Shown: one piece after another, positions 43,502-53,371 of the stretch
Layout of the letters: the number at the start of each line of letters is the position of its first letter
Position numbering within the stretch: position 1 is the first letter of the stretch
From: Planctomycetaceae bacterium
GTDB lineage: Bacteria > Planctomycetota > Planctomycetia > Planctomycetales > Planctomycetaceae
DNA length: 64,000 nucleotides
NCBI GenBank assembly: GCA_002724315.1
Contig: PBOJ01000131.1
Span: 62,001-126,000, forward strand
Direction: 5' to 3'
The notes under the pieces: model-generated
Told to the model about the DNA's origin: nothing
The model's input: the letters and a program-made list of their open reading frames with translations, nothing else
Database searches by the model: none
Made by a program: the position numbers and the translations under genes

Positions 43502-44923
43502 TCATCCAATCAACTGGCGAATCACTTTGGCCTCGTACACGTCGGTCAGCCGTTCGTCACGACCGTTGTGCGAATAGACCAGATGTTCGTGGTCGAGACC
43601 GAGTTGGTGAAGAATCGTCGCGTGCAGGTCGGCCGTCTGGGTGCGGTTCTCGATGGAACGGTACCCGAAGTCGTCGGTCGCGCCGTAGGCCTGGCCTCCA
43701 CGAACACCTCCACCGGCCAGCCAGACGCTGAAGCCGTAGGGGTGGTGGTCCCGACCCTCGTTTCCCTTGGCGGTGTTGCCATCCCGAAGTTCGGCTCCAG
43801 GGGTGCGTCCGAATTCCCCACCCCATTGGACCAGGGTCGAGTCGAATAGCCCGCGGCGTTTCAGGTCGGTCAGCAGGGCACCGATTGGGCCGTCGGTTTG
43901 ACCGCAGACGCTTCTGAGACCATTGGTGTTGGCCGAGTGCGTGTCCCAGGGTTGTCCCCGCATGAACAACTGCACGAACCGCACACCCCGTTCGATCAGC
44001 CGTCGTGCCATCAGGCAGCGGCGGCCGTAGGACTTGGTCGTCGGGTTGTTGAGCCCGTACATCTCGTGAGTGGCCTTGGTTTCACTCGAGAGATCGAGTG
44101 CGTCGGTGGCCGAAAGCTGCATGCGAGCGGCGAGTTCGAAGTTGGCGATCCGGGCCTCGAGTTCCAGTTCGCCGGGGCGGGTCCGCAGATGTTTGCGATT
44201 GAGCGTCTGGAGAAGTCCGAGGCGCCCCTGGCTGACGGCCTGCGAACGGGCCGTGGATGGTTTGAGGTGCAGGACCGGGACACCCTGTGAGCGGAAGGCC
44301 GTTCCCTGGTAGATCGGAGGCAACCAGCCACTGGACCAGTTGCGAGCCCCGTCGACGGGAAGTCCGACCGGGTCCGGCAGAGCGATGTAGGCCGGCAGAT
44401 CGTCGGTTTCGGATCCCAGTCCGTAGGCAGCCCAGCTGCCGATGTTCGGGCGTCCGGGGCGAATCAGGCCGGTGTTGGCCATCCAGATGGCCTGCTCGTG
44501 GTTGCGGTGTTCGGTGAACATTGAGCGGATCACGGCGATGTCGTCGGCGTGATTCGCCACCCCGGACATCACCTCCGAGAACTCCAGTCCGCTCTCCCCA
44601 TAGCGACGAAACGAGAACGGGCTGCCCAGCAAGTACTTCGTCCGGTCCTCGTCGTCGTCGACTTCGGCCGGTGGAGTCGTGCCGTGGTAACGGCTGAGCA
44701 TCGGCTTGGGGTCGAGCAGGTCGACGTGGCTGGGGCCACCGTGCATGAACAACTGGATCACCGCGCGGGCAGGAGCCCGGTGGCCGGGAGATCGCTGCTC
44801 GAGTGAGGAGCGGCGGGAATCAGCAGCGGCCGTCGAGGCGATCAGCGACCCGATTGCCATTCCGGCAAATCCGTCACCCAGTTGGCCCAGGGCCGTGCGA
44901 CGCGTGATGGGGCTGACAAACAT
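43502..44923 (-). CDS. DUF1501 protein, Tat-exported (paralogue 6)
   Basis: A 473-residue protein starting at the ATG at 44923. The leader has a twin-arginine motif (ITRRTALGQLGDGFAGM). Core motifs are VIQLFMHGGPSHVDLLDPKP, DIAVIRSMFTEHRNHEQAIW, ARRLIERGVRFVQLFMRG, FDSTLVQWGGEFGRTPGAEL and GRDHHPYGFSVWLAGGGVRGG. It belongs to the GRDHxPxxF subgroup, the most common form next to PSCyt1-PSCyt2-PSD1 proteins, and indeed follows such a gene by 23 nt. It lies 7 nt upstream of a second DUF1501 gene of another subgroup, so the operon encodes two different partners. Confidence 0.93.
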   Translation of the reverse strand: MFVSPITRRTALGQLGDGFAGMAIGSLIASTAAADSRRSSLEQRSPGHRAPARAVIQLFMHGGPSHVDLLDPKPMLSRYHGTTPPAEVDDDEDRTKYLLGSPFSFRRYGESGLEFSEVMSGVANHADDIAVIRSMFTEHRNHEQAIWMANTGLIRPGRPNIGSWAAYGLGSETDDLPAYIALPDPVGLPVDGARNWSSGWLPPIYQGTAFRSQGVPVLHLKPSTARSQAVSQGRLGLLQTLNRKHLRTRPGELELEARIANFELAARMQLSATDALDLSSETKATHEMYGLNNPTTKSYGRRCLMARRLIERGVRFVQLFMRGQPWDTHSANTNGLRSVCGQTDGPIGALLTDLKRRGLFDSTLVQWGGEFGRTPGAELRDGNTAKGNEGRDHHPYGFSVWLAGGGVRGGQAYGATDDFGYRSIENRTQTADLHATILHQLGLDHEHLVYSHNGRDERLTDVYEAKVIRQLIG

Positions 44924-44946
44924 GGCGAGTTTCCGTGTCCGAGACG

Positions 44947-47607
44947 CTAGTCGATATATGCGAATTCGTTGCTGGCCAACAGCATGTGGCAGAGATCCAC
45001 GATAGCCCGTTGACGAGCAATGCCCGTAGCCACCGGCTTGCCGTCGGCACCGGTGAGATGATGCTGGGATTGTCTGGAGAGGAATTCCACGATCACCTGT
45101 TGTTCCTGTTCGGTAGCCGGACGCGCGTAGGCCAGGCCAATTGCCCGGTTGGCCACGCGGCGGCTGTCGGTGTCGCTCACCCGGGTGGCGAACGACTCGG
45201 CGGCTTTCTCCATCCAGCGGCTGTTCCAGAGCGTCAGGGCCTGGGTGGCGACGGTTGACTGGGATCTCCGCGAGCAGTTGATTTCGATCGTCGGCTGGTC
45301 GAAGGCCTGGAGCATCGTCTGGGGATTCAGTCTCAGGATCTGGATGTAGATGCTGCGGCGGTTGTCGGGTTGGCCGTCGGCCATGTTCACCTCCCCGTCC
45401 GGACGCCGTGCGACTCGCAATGCACCGCCGAAGGGCTGTTGATTGAGCCGTCCGGAAACCGACAGGACCGCATCACGGAGTGGCTCGGCTCCCAGGCGAC
45501 GCAGGCTCTGCCGCCACAAGAACAGGTTGTCGGGATCGATCCGCTCGGAACGAGCGATCACCTCGGGGGCCGGACGTGAGACCTGGCGATAGACCGAAGA
45601 CAGCACGATCAGGCGGTGGATGTGCTTGATGTCCCAGCCGGAATTGATGAACTCCCGGGCCAGCCAGTCGAGCAGTTTTGGGTGCGTCGGGGCAGCACCG
45701 CTGGATCCGAAATCGTCAGGGGTGCGGACGATGCCCTGCCCGAAGTGGTGCATCCAGATCCGATTGACCATCACGCGGGAGGTCAACGGATGGTCGGCAT
45801 GAGTCAGCCAGCGGGCAAACGCCAGCCTGCGACCGGTGGTGCGTGATGACTGGGGGGGGGCTTTCCATTCGAGTGACCGGCCGGTTCGCAGGACCACGGG
45901 GACCTCCGGGGCGACAGCCGGTCCGGGGGTCAGCGGGTCGCCCCGTCTCAACAACGGTGTCTGGACTTCACCGGGAAGGTCATAAAGGGCCCGGATCTCT
46001 TCGAGGTACACCCGGCGGCGCTGCCACGAACCGGTCTCGGATTGCAGGCGGCTCTTCTCCTTGGCGTATTCCGGGAATTCCTGGGGCAGCAGTGTGGCCA
46101 GGGCCTTCTGGCCCGGGCGGAGCAGAGACGCAAACTTGCCGGCCAGGTACTGTTGCACCGGGTCGCGATCCGCCGCGGCAGTTTGCACCGACTTGGAGAC
46201 ATCGGCCCGGATCGGTTCGGGCAGGGTGGCCAACCGCTTGGCGAACAATTTTGTCTTGAAGGTCGTGTCGAGTGCCTTGACCTCGGCGGTGAGTCGCTTG
46301 AGATTGGCGTCGACCTCGGCGTTGCGGGCATCCGCGGCCGTTTTCTGCTTGGCAGTGGCTATCAGCAGTCGCCGCTGCACCTGGGGGATCCACTGCTTGG
46401 GCCGCAGGGCCGGCATGAAGATCGCCTGCATCCGGTAGTAGTCGACCTGGGAAATCGGGTCGAACTTGTGACTGTGGCACCGGGCACAGTGAATGGTCAG
46501 TCCCATCGTGGTGGAAGTGACGATCTGCAGGGTGTCGTTGAGTGTCGGGTAGTGGTAGAGCGCGTCGGCGTTCTTGATGGTCTTGAAATCGGGCCGCGAG
46601 GCGTCGGCGGCCATTCTCAAGAAGCCGGTCGCCACCAGTCCTTCGACCACGGTCGCCGGCAATCGGTCGGCCGTCTCGTAGACCGACCAGTAGTCGGTCA
46701 GTTCGTCACCGGCGAGTTGTTCGTGCAGGAACCTGTCGTAGGGCTTGTTGGCGTTGAGCGCCCGAATGACATAATCGCGGTATCGCCAGGTGAAGGGCAG
46801 GGGGACGTCGGAACTGAGGACCCCGGCCGAATCGGCGTAACCGGCGGTGTCCAGCCAGTGGCGGCCCCAGTGCTCTCCGTAGGCCGGGCTGGCCAGCAGG
46901 CGGTCGACCTCGTGGCGGAATGCGTCCGGTGACGGGTTTGCCAGGAACCGGGCCAGGTCATGGTCGGCCGGCGGCAGTCCGGTCAGGGCGTAGCTGAGCC
47001 GACGCAGCAGCGTGGCGCGATCGGCTTCGGGCGAGAGTTGCAGATGGCGTTCCTGCAGGGATGCCAGGATGAATCCGTCTATGGGATTCCGCACACGCCG
47101 GGCATTTTCCGGTCGCAATCGGTTGGGAACCGGGTGGCGTCGAGGGGACCGGAACGACCAGAACCCCCGTTGCTCGTCGGAGAGATCGTCCAAGTCGATG
47201 TCGCCCAGTTCCCCGGACCTCGCAGAGTCCTTGCCGGTGCCTCGGGCTCCTTCGTTGATCCAGGTGCGAATACGTCCTTTCTCGGCGGCCGTCAACTTGG
47301 GTCCTTTGGGAGGCATGCGGTTGGAGGCCAGCACACCCCACAACCGGCTGCTCTCCGCGGCGTTGAGACGCACCACCGCCCCGTTGTCGCTCCCGGTGAG
47401 TACGCCGCGGCGCGACGAGAGATCGAGGCCGGCCTTGGGCTTGGCTCCCGAATGGCAACCGGTGCAGCGAGCCTTGAGGATCGGCAGGACAGTCTTTTCG
47501 AAAGACGGTGCCTTCGCGGCGGTCGACGGCTGCTTGTCCGCAGCGACCGCGGGACTGCCGCACTGGAGGGCGGCTGCGAGGGCGGTGAGGAGTGTCAGTC
47601 TCGACAT
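44947..47607 (-). CDS. PSCyt1-PSCyt2(DUF1549)-PSD1(DUF1553) protein
   Basis: An 886-residue exported protein with the full-length architecture. After a signal peptide ([19 protein letters not shown]) a PSCyt1 domain has CTGCH at 48-52 and an axial-Met-like NRMPPKG at 96-102. DUF1549 spans about 173-385, with CARCH at 374-378 in [13 protein letters not shown] helical linker rich in Lys/Ala follows (about 400-530). DUF1553 begins near 610 ([21 protein letters not shown]). Two CxxCH motifs suggest two hemes and a periplasmic electron-transfer role, but no activity has been assigned to the family. It heads an operon with two DUF1501 genes. Confidence 0.93.
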   Translation of the reverse strand: MSRLTLLTALAAALQCGSPAVAADKQPSTAAKAPSFEKTVLPILKARCTGCHSGAKPKAGLDLSSRRGVLTGSDNGAVVRLNAAESSRLWGVLASNRMPPKGPKLTAAEKGRIRTWINEGARGTGKDSARSGELGDIDLDDLSDEQRGFWSFRSPRRHPVPNRLRPENARRVRNPIDGFILASLQERHLQLSPEADRATLLRRLSYALTGLPPADHDLARFLANPSPDAFRHEVDRLLASPAYGEHWGRHWLDTAGYADSAGVLSSDVPLPFTWRYRDYVIRALNANKPYDRFLHEQLAGDELTDYWSVYETADRLPATVVEGLVATGFLRMAADASRPDFKTIKNADALYHYPTLNDTLQIVTSTTMGLTIHCARCHSHKFDPISQVDYYRMQAIFMPALRPKQWIPQVQRRLLIATAKQKTAADARNAEVDANLKRLTAEVKALDTTFKTKLFAKRLATLPEPIRADVSKSVQTAAADRDPVQQYLAGKFASLLRPGQKALATLLPQEFPEYAKEKSRLQSETGSWQRRRVYLEEIRALYDLPGEVQTPLLRRGDPLTPGPAVAPEVPVVLRTGRSLEWKAPPQSSRTTGRRLAFARWLTHADHPLTSRVMVNRIWMHHFGQGIVRTPDDFGSSGAAPTHPKLLDWLAREFINSGWDIKHIHRLIVLSSVYRQVSRPAPEVIARSERIDPDNLFLWRQSLRRLGAEPLRDAVLSVSGRLNQQPFGGALRVARRPDGEVNMADGQPDNRRSIYIQILRLNPQTMLQAFDQPTIEINCSRRSQSTVATQALTLWNSRWMEKAAESFATRVSDTDSRRVANRAIGLAYARPATEQEQQVIVEFLSRQSQHHLTGADGKPVATGIARQRAIVDLCHMLLASNEFAYID

Positions 47608-47679
47608 CGGGGGGCCGACTGGAGGGCTTCGAACAGGAGACGCGTCGGTCTCCGGGGAAGGACCCCCAGTCTAGCACAA

Positions 47680-47711
47680 CGGGCCGCCGCCGGGAGACGA
47701 CGTGCGGCCCG
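47680..47711 (-). terminator. GC-rich hairpin downstream of the SMP-30-like gene
   Basis: CGGGCCGC and GCGGCCCG form a perfect 8-bp stem around a 16-nt loop, 28 nt after the stop of the SMP-30-like gene on the minus strand and before the PSCyt1 gene. There is no U tract, so intrinsic termination is uncertain. Confidence 0.35.
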
Positions 47712-47738
47712 CTGTGGTCTGTGGCACCGATGGCGAGA

Positions 47739-48800
47739 TCACTTGGCGTCGGGCAGTTGATAGCCCTTCACGTTGGTGCGAATCCGGTAGAGGCTCTTGC
47801 CGGAGGTGACGTAGAGCAGTTTGGCATCCTTGCCTCTGGCAAATCCGACGTTGGTCGGAAGTTCCGGAGTCTTGATGTAGGCCAGTTCCTTGCCGTCCGG
47901 AGAGTAGACGACGATGCCCGGACGTTTCTCGGACCGCACGGCCACGAAGAGGTTGCCCTGGGCATCGACGACGAGTCCGTCGGGACCGTCCTCGGGGTAG
48001 TAGTCCACCAGCGTCTTGCGGAACGTGGCTTCTCCCTTGGCGTTGAGATCGTAGGCCATCAGGGCCATGTGGCCTTTCCTGAGAGGAGCAGCTGGGGCGA
48101 CCGGCCCCTTGGCGTCCTCGGCCTTGCCGAGCCGTTCGAAGCCGGTGGCGCCGTTGTCGTTGCTGACGACGTACAGGGTTTTCTGGTCCGGCGAGATGCA
48201 GACCCCGTTGGGTTTGCCTGCGTCGGAGATGATGCGATGGATCGACCCGTCGGGGTCGATCCGGTAAACGCCCATCACCGGTTGCTCGATCGCCTCGTGG
48301 CCCAGGTACCTGGGGTCACTGAAGTAAAGGCGTCCCTTGAGGTCGATGGTGACGTCGTTGGGCGAGTTGAGCCGACGGCCCTCGAACATCCCGGTGATGA
48401 TGTAACTCATCCCGGTTTTCATGTCCGTTCGGGTCACCCGCTGGCCGCCGTAATCGGCTCCCTCGCAGATGATCATGTCTCCATGGGCGTCGAACTTGAT
48501 GCCGTTGGACATGCCCGAGGGGGAGCGGAAGATCGTCGTCTTGTTGGTCTTGGGGTTGTATTTCCAGATGTGGCCGGCGTGGATCGCCCCGGTCTCGGTC
48601 TTGGCCTGGTGCGAGAAGGTGATGTCGCTGAAATAGACCATCCCATCGGGAGCAACCGCGACACCCTCGGTCAGGACAATTCCGTCGAAGAGTTTCTCGA
48701 GCTTGGCGCCGGGGGGAATGATCGGTTCGGCCGCGGTGACTGGAGCCGAGAAGATGGAGGCCAGTCCGACAAGCAGCAGGTTGGGGACGAGGTGTCTCAT
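47739..48800 (-). CDS. SMP-30/gluconolactonase/LRE-family exported protein
   Basis: A 353-residue six-bladed propeller protein. The ATG at 48800 has AAGGA 9 nt upstream and opens a signal peptide (VPNLLLVGLASIFSAPVTAA). Metal-binding positions of SMP-30 are recognisable: Glu in LTEGVAVAPDG, Asn in LNSPNDVTID and the Asn/Asp region VVSNDN; PNGVCISPDQKTLYV and DGLVVDAQGNLFVA are typical blades. These enzymes hydrolyse aldonolactones using a divalent metal. An export signal implies periplasmic sugar-lactone hydrolysis, which would fit the PVC-type sugar oxidase at 20621. It may be co-transcribed with the propeller gene 73 nt upstream. Confidence 0.88.
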   Translation of the reverse strand: MRHLVPNLLLVGLASIFSAPVTAAEPIIPPGAKLEKLFDGIVLTEGVAVAPDGMVYFSDITFSHQAKTETGAIHAGHIWKYNPKTNKTTIFRSPSGMSNGIKFDAHGDMIICEGADYGGQRVTRTDMKTGMSYIITGMFEGRRLNSPNDVTIDLKGRLYFSDPRYLGHEAIEQPVMGVYRIDPDGSIHRIISDAGKPNGVCISPDQKTLYVVSNDNGATGFERLGKAEDAKGPVAPAAPLRKGHMALMAYDLNAKGEATFRKTLVDYYPEDGPDGLVVDAQGNLFVAVRSEKRPGIVVYSPDGKELAYIKTPELPTNVGFARGKDAKLLYVTSGKSLYRIRTNVKGYQLPDAK

Positions 48801-48873
48801 GGTGTGTGTCCTTGATGTTGAAGAGTGAGTTGTGTGGAGCAGGAATTCTGTTTGAGTTTGTGTGAGATGGTGT

Positions 48874-50553
48874 TCAGGCCAGCTGGGGATAGAACCGGTA
48901 GCTGTAGAGGACCGCGCCACGGATCTCAAAGTGCAGCGAGACCTGTTGCCCGACCAGGTCCGCCAGATCGGGCTTGGTCTTCCAGCGGGCGATCGAATAC
49001 AGCCGCTTGGTGTCGACCGGAATCCGTGAGTCTTCGAGTGAAAAACCCGGCAGTGGTGAGCCGTCGGGGCCGATGACGGCGACGCGGATCGGTGTGTGTT
49101 CCATGTACTCGACGTTGACCGCCAGGTGCTTGCGGGTCAGCTTGATCGGCTTGGTGCGGACGTGGCCGGGGGGGAGGTTTCTCCACTGGCCAAGTCCGGC
49201 GAACCGGTCCAGGCCGATGGTGGCCAATCCCATCGACATGGGGTTGCCCCGGTTGGCGTGTCTCTTGATGCCGGCGCCGGTGTAGTGAAACAACAGCTTC
49301 TCTCCCACCCGTCCGGGCGGATTGTGTGACGGGTAGGCCAGGGCTCGGTCGAAAGAGTCCTCGGCTCCCACGTCCAGGAACGGGCGATTGGGAAACACCC
49401 GATGCCATTTTTTGCCGGGACGTTGGCAGACCAGTTCGCAGGTTGCTCCCAGGCCGGCCAGCGGCCAGCGTTCGGCCAGCCCGATGTTCACGTTGCCATA
49501 GTTGAACGGTGTGATGCCCCCGTGCCACTGAAAGGTTTTGTTGAACTGGGGGTCGGAGCCCTTGCCGAAGACCACTTCGAGCTTTGACCACGCCCGCCAG
49601 TCCTTGCTGGTTCTCAGGGACGCGTTGCGGCCGCCCTGGTCGTGTGCTCGCTCGTTGAGCCACCAGCGACGGTTGCGGTGATCACGGGTGACCATCATGT
49701 AGTCGCCTCCCAGGGCGGGGAAGAGCCGCCGAGGACGCCGGGTCCAGTGGATGCCATCGGGGCTGGTGTCCATGTATTGTCCGAAAACGCTGCGGGACCG
49801 AGCGACCTGTGCGGGGCTGACGCCGGGATACCGCTTGGGGTAGGCGGGGGCCCACATGCGGTGGTCCTGCATGTTGGCGATCAGCTTGTAACGCCGCATC
49901 GGATCGGGGTCGTCATCGTCGCGGACGACCGTCAGCCCGTCGAGGTTGTTGATCACACCGATCTGGTCGCCGTTTTCGTCGATCGCCGGCAGCCCCAGTC
50001 CCCTCCGGGCGAGTTCTTCGTCGACCAGGTTCTTGTTCTCGGGGTGACAACTGTAGAAGAGGTTGTTCCGCTTGCTGCCCCGGAAATCGACCACGCCCAA
50101 GTCGGGCTTGATCCAGTGGACTCCGTCACGGCTCTCGGCGTAGGCGTAGCCGCCGACATCGAGCAGGTCGAAACGTCTCTGCGTGTTGAAGGCGAAATAC
50201 CACATCCGGAAGAGTCCGTCGGGTTCCTGGATCACGCTGCCCCAGGCCTGGGCGCGTTCGCCTTCCCACGGGCGATCGGCCATCAGCACCGGTCGGGGAT
50301 GCTTCTTCACCCGGTTCATGATCCGCTTGACGTGCTTTTGCTCGGCGATCTCGTGATCGTCGACCATCAGGTGCAGTTGCGGATCGTGATGGTCCTGCGG
50401 ATCCCGGTTGGTCGTCAGGAGGTAACTCTGATTGCCATCGTCCGGCGGAGCCGAGAGCAGCCGGGGACCACGACCGGCCGTGCTGACGCCGGTGGCGAGG
50501 GCGATCGAGGAGGCAAGAAACCGTCGACGTGTGGATCTTGGCATTCGGGACAT
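48874..50553 (-). CDS. Tat-exported five-bladed beta-propeller protein, paralogue of 19161-20549
   Basis: A 559-residue protein. The ATG at 50553 (or 50544) precedes a twin-arginine signal (STRRRFLASSIALATGV). Long upstream in-frame sequence is rejected as it is not leader-like. The mature part shares diagnostic segments with the protein at 19161, including AYAESRDGVHWIKPDLG, VDFRGSKRNN and a C-terminal beta-sandwich ending LHFEIRGAVLYSYRF. It is about 100 residues longer, with extra loops. The fold suggests a GH43/GH32-like glycosidase or carbohydrate-binding protein, but the catalytic acids are not assigned. Export via Tat, while the paralogue uses a Sec/lipoprotein-type leader, suggests a cofactor or cytoplasmic folding requirement. 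Confidence 0.8.
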   Translation of the reverse strand: MSRMPRSTRRRFLASSIALATGVSTAGRGPRLLSAPPDDGNQSYLLTTNRDPQDHHDPQLHLMVDDHEIAEQKHVKRIMNRVKKHPRPVLMADRPWEGERAQAWGSVIQEPDGLFRMWYFAFNTQRRFDLLDVGGYAYAESRDGVHWIKPDLGVVDFRGSKRNNLFYSCHPENKNLVDEELARRGLGLPAIDENGDQIGVINNLDGLTVVRDDDDPDPMRRYKLIANMQDHRMWAPAYPKRYPGVSPAQVARSRSVFGQYMDTSPDGIHWTRRPRRLFPALGGDYMMVTRDHRNRRWWLNERAHDQGGRNASLRTSKDWRAWSKLEVVFGKGSDPQFNKTFQWHGGITPFNYGNVNIGLAERWPLAGLGATCELVCQRPGKKWHRVFPNRPFLDVGAEDSFDRALAYPSHNPPGRVGEKLLFHYTGAGIKRHANRGNPMSMGLATIGLDRFAGLGQWRNLPPGHVRTKPIKLTRKHLAVNVEYMEHTPIRVAVIGPDGSPLPGFSLEDSRIPVDTKRLYSIARWKTKPDLADLVGQQVSLHFEIRGAVLYSYRFYPQLA

Positions 50554-50707
50554 GGTCCTGTGGTTCACTGGTGTCCAATCGTGGGGTTCCGCATGGTCGG
50601 CCAATCCCACCGCTAATTCAACTCGTGGCGAGTTGATCCTCGTCTCCACAAACCCAACACTGGCAGCGGATGTTCCCACCGTTTCCGCCACGCCGAGATG
50701 TTGACTC

Positions 50708-51607
50708 ATGCCCCGATGGACCCAGGTTCTCGAACTCGATTCCGACCGCCAGCCCATTTCCGGTGATGCCGACTCACTTGTCGCAGCCGTTCGTTCGGGA
50801 GCCGATCTGAGAATCGGCACGGCGTTTCGTCACAACGAACACATCGATCCCGAATCGGATCGCGAAGAGTTGATCCGCGAGGTGATGGATTTTCGGGTGT
50901 GTTACCTGGTGAAAGACCGGTGGGTGGCGGGGATCGAAAATATGAGGATGCCGGTCGAATTGCCCGACGGGTTCGGCCCCCGCGAGTCGATGAGTTTTTT
51001 TCTGTACAACCAGGATGGGCACCAGGCGATTGCCCGACCGTTTTTTGACGGTCGGCAGCCGATCGCGTCCCCGGGCGTCTCGCCGACCGACGAATGGGTC
51101 GACATGCCCAGGTACCACGAGTTGGAATCGTTTGACGCAGGAACCAACGCCCCCAGCAGCCACTTCATCTACGATTTCGAGTATTTCCGCTACTTCGTGG
51201 GTGCCGACTGGCGAGAGGTGCTCAGTCACGAGAGCGACGGGAGCGTGACGGGCGGGTCGGTTGTGGACCTGGCCGACTCAGTCGGGCGGGGAGCGGAGGT
51301 CAAGGTGGCGATCCGTGGGTTGTGTGCGGATCTGGAGGAGACACCCGGTGAGGTTGATCACGAGGTCTTTGTCCACCTCGGGGCGTGCTACTACTACACC
51401 GAGGAGCAGCGGCTGATGGCCGCCGCGAATCCGGTCGTCCGAACCCGTCCGGCAACCCCGCTGGGCTACGGAACCGAATCCTGGGACTTCGGCTGGTTGA
51501 TGCCCCGGACCGATGGACACGTGGCCGGCTGGATGTGCGATCCGTATACGCTGAAGTTCCGTCGCACGGCATCCCGGTACGCCATCCGCTGGTTTGTCAG
51601 CGAATGA
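50708..51607 (+). CDS. Conserved-looking protein of unknown function
   Basis: A 299-residue soluble protein starting at the ATG at 50708. It has no signal peptide or membrane helix. Visible features are an acidic N-terminal half, a Trp/Tyr/Phe-rich beta-like region (FIYDFEYFRYFVGADWREVL), a VFVHLGACYYYTEEQ segment and a C-terminal WMCDPYTLKFRRT. Codon use is like that of its neighbours, the frame is long and well placed, and it is flanked by real genes, so it is probably expressed. I do not recognise the family. It is divergent from the Tat-exported propeller gene and 121 nt upstream of the sialidase-like gene on the same strand. Confidence 0.7.
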   Translation: MPRWTQVLELDSDRQPISGDADSLVAAVRSGADLRIGTAFRHNEHIDPESDREELIREVMDFRVCYLVKDRWVAGIENMRMPVELPDGFGPRESMSFFLYNQDGHQAIARPFFDGRQPIASPGVSPTDEWVDMPRYHELESFDAGTNAPSSHFIYDFEYFRYFVGADWREVLSHESDGSVTGGSVVDLADSVGRGAEVKVAIRGLCADLEETPGEVDHEVFVHLGACYYYTEEQRLMAAANPVVRTRPATPLGYGTESWDFGWLMPRTDGHVAGWMCDPYTLKFRRTASRYAIRWFVSE

Positions 51608-51728
51608 GCCCGGTGTCGGGTTTGACATCGGGTCGGCGAGTCGGTTGGTTGGAGAGACGGCTGGTCGGGACGGTTGGTCCGCAAGCTGTCGACGCGAGTC
51701 CGCAACATGAACCAGAGCAGGTGATCCG

Positions 51729-53297
51729 ATGAGAATGCAGAGCAGGTTGGGAGTACTGGGGTTGCTGTTGGCGAGCCTGTCGACAGGAGGCGGGGCCATC
51801 GCCGCGGAAGTCGCCGCCGTGGTGACCCAGGAAGTTCGCCCGGTACTGGTCCGCAACGACCACAACCGCCTGTTGAAACTGACTGTGACCTGCCAGAAGC
51901 CCTACGTCGTGGTCGATTCCCTGACAGTGTCGTTGTCAGGAACCGATGATCGCGACGACATCGACGTGCTCGAGGTCTTCCGCGGAACCCAATTCAATCC
52001 CCAGGTACGGTTCGGGGATTCGGTGTCGGTCCGGGGCCGCCGGGTGAAGATCGCCGGTCACGCGCGGCTCGAAAAGGGTGAGAATCACTTCTGGGTGTCC
52101 TGTCGTCTCGAGAGTGATGCGGACCTGGATCACCACGTGGATGCGACTTGTGTGCAGGTCGAGACCTCTGCCGGCAACATCCGTCCAGTCGACAAGACCA
52201 AAGGCCTGCGGTTGAGGATCGGATTGGCACTGCGGAAGCATTTTGATGACGGTGTCCACACCTATCGGATCGCCGCGCTGGCGACCTCGGCCAAGGGCAC
52301 GTTGCTTTGTGCCTACGACATGCGCCGCCGGAAGGGGCGAGATCTCCAGGAGGACATCGATATCGGTCTGATGAGGAGTACCGACGGTGGCCAGACCTGG
52401 ACCCCGCAACAGGTGATCATGGACATGGGCACCTGGGGCGGTCACCCCCAGCATCTCAACGGGGTCAGTGATCCCGGCCTGATCGTGGATCCGGCGACCG
52501 GTCAGATCTGGTGTTTTGCGGTCTGGATGGTCGGCAAGGAGGGCAATCACCAGTGGAACGAGGGAGGGTCGGAGAAGGGCTGGGAGATCGGCAAAAGCGC
52601 CCAGTTCCTGATGGCCACGAGCACCGATGACGGCAAGACGTGGAGCGAGCCAAAGAACATGACCCGAACGTGGAAGAAGAAGGAGTGGATCCTGTACGCT
52701 CCCTCACCCCAGTCGGGCATCGCTTTGGCCGACGGAACGCTGGTCATGCCGACACAGGGGCGCGACGAGAACAACGGCCACTTCTCCAACCTCCTGGTCA
52801 GCACCGATCACGGCAAGACCTGGACGGTCAGCGGCAAGGCCTCGGTCGGGAACACCGAGTGCCAGGCGGTGCAGTTGGGCGACGGCAGCATCATGCTCAA
52901 CAGCCGGACCGAATCGCCGACGAAGTTTCGCACGGTCAACGTCACCCGTGATCTCGGCAAGACCTGGACGCCCCATCCGACAAGTCTCAAGACCCTGATC
53001 GAGCCCAACTGCAACGGCAGCACCTACCGTTTCGATTACCGCTCTCGGGGCAGGAACCGTCATGTGTTGCTGTTCGCCAACCCCTTCTCTCAGACCGGTC
53101 GCGATCACCATTCGATCCGGACCAGTTTCGACGATGGCATGACTTGGCCGAAACGGGTGTTGCTGGACATCGGCCGGGGGGCCGGTTATCCGAGCCTGTC
53201 TCGAGCCGATGACAATCACGTGGGAATCGTCTACGAGGGCAGCGGCGCGAAGCTGGTCTACCAGAGGTTGTCGCTGAAAGACCTGATGGGTCGATGA
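51729..53297 (+). CDS. Exported sialidase-like (GH33-type BNR/Asp-box) protein
   Basis: A 522-residue protein starting at the ATG at 51729 (51735 also possible), with signal peptide LGVLGLLLASLSTGGGAIAA. Residues about 30-165 form a beta-sandwich like the N-terminal domain of planctomycete sialidases. The C-terminal six-bladed propeller begins with TYRIAALATSAKGTLL, equivalent to the (F/Y)RIP motif that supplies a substrate-binding Arg, and carries Asp boxes STDGGQTW, STDDGKTW and STDHGKTW plus a degenerate FDDGMTW. SVGNTECQAVQL contains a candidate catalytic Glu. These support exo-alpha-sialidase or a related glycosidase acting on host or algal glycans; the substrate is uncertain. Confidence 0.86.
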   Translation: MRMQSRLGVLGLLLASLSTGGGAIAAEVAAVVTQEVRPVLVRNDHNRLLKLTVTCQKPYVVVDSLTVSLSGTDDRDDIDVLEVFRGTQFNPQVRFGDSVSVRGRRVKIAGHARLEKGENHFWVSCRLESDADLDHHVDATCVQVETSAGNIRPVDKTKGLRLRIGLALRKHFDDGVHTYRIAALATSAKGTLLCAYDMRRRKGRDLQEDIDIGLMRSTDGGQTWTPQQVIMDMGTWGGHPQHLNGVSDPGLIVDPATGQIWCFAVWMVGKEGNHQWNEGGSEKGWEIGKSAQFLMATSTDDGKTWSEPKNMTRTWKKKEWILYAPSPQSGIALADGTLVMPTQGRDENNGHFSNLLVSTDHGKTWTVSGKASVGNTECQAVQLGDGSIMLNSRTESPTKFRTVNVTRDLGKTWTPHPTSLKTLIEPNCNGSTYRFDYRSRGRNRHVLLFANPFSQTGRDHHSIRTSFDDGMTWPKRVLLDIGRGAGYPSLSRADDNHVGIVYEGSGAKLVYQRLSLKDLMGR

Positions 53298-53316
53298 GCC
53301 GGGGCACAAAGACAAA

Positions 53317-53351
53317 CCGGGTGGCTCCAGTCGGAACTGGTGGCCACCCGG
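53317..53351 (-). terminator. Intrinsic terminator between convergent genes
   Basis: CCGGGTGGC pairs with GCCACCCGG; an inner CCAGT/ACTGG stem closes a CGGA loop. On the minus strand, 20 nt after the RTX gene stop, the hairpin is followed by TTTGTCTTTGT, a good terminator tail. On the plus strand it lies 19 nt after the sialidase stop but lacks a U tract. Confidence 0.75.
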
Positions 53352-53371
53352 CTTGAGCCGCTCTGGAAAGA

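Noticed and set aside
50554-50820. N-terminal extension of the propeller gene to 50820
   Set aside because: It would overlap the start of the divergent gene at 50708 and place the Tat signal internally.
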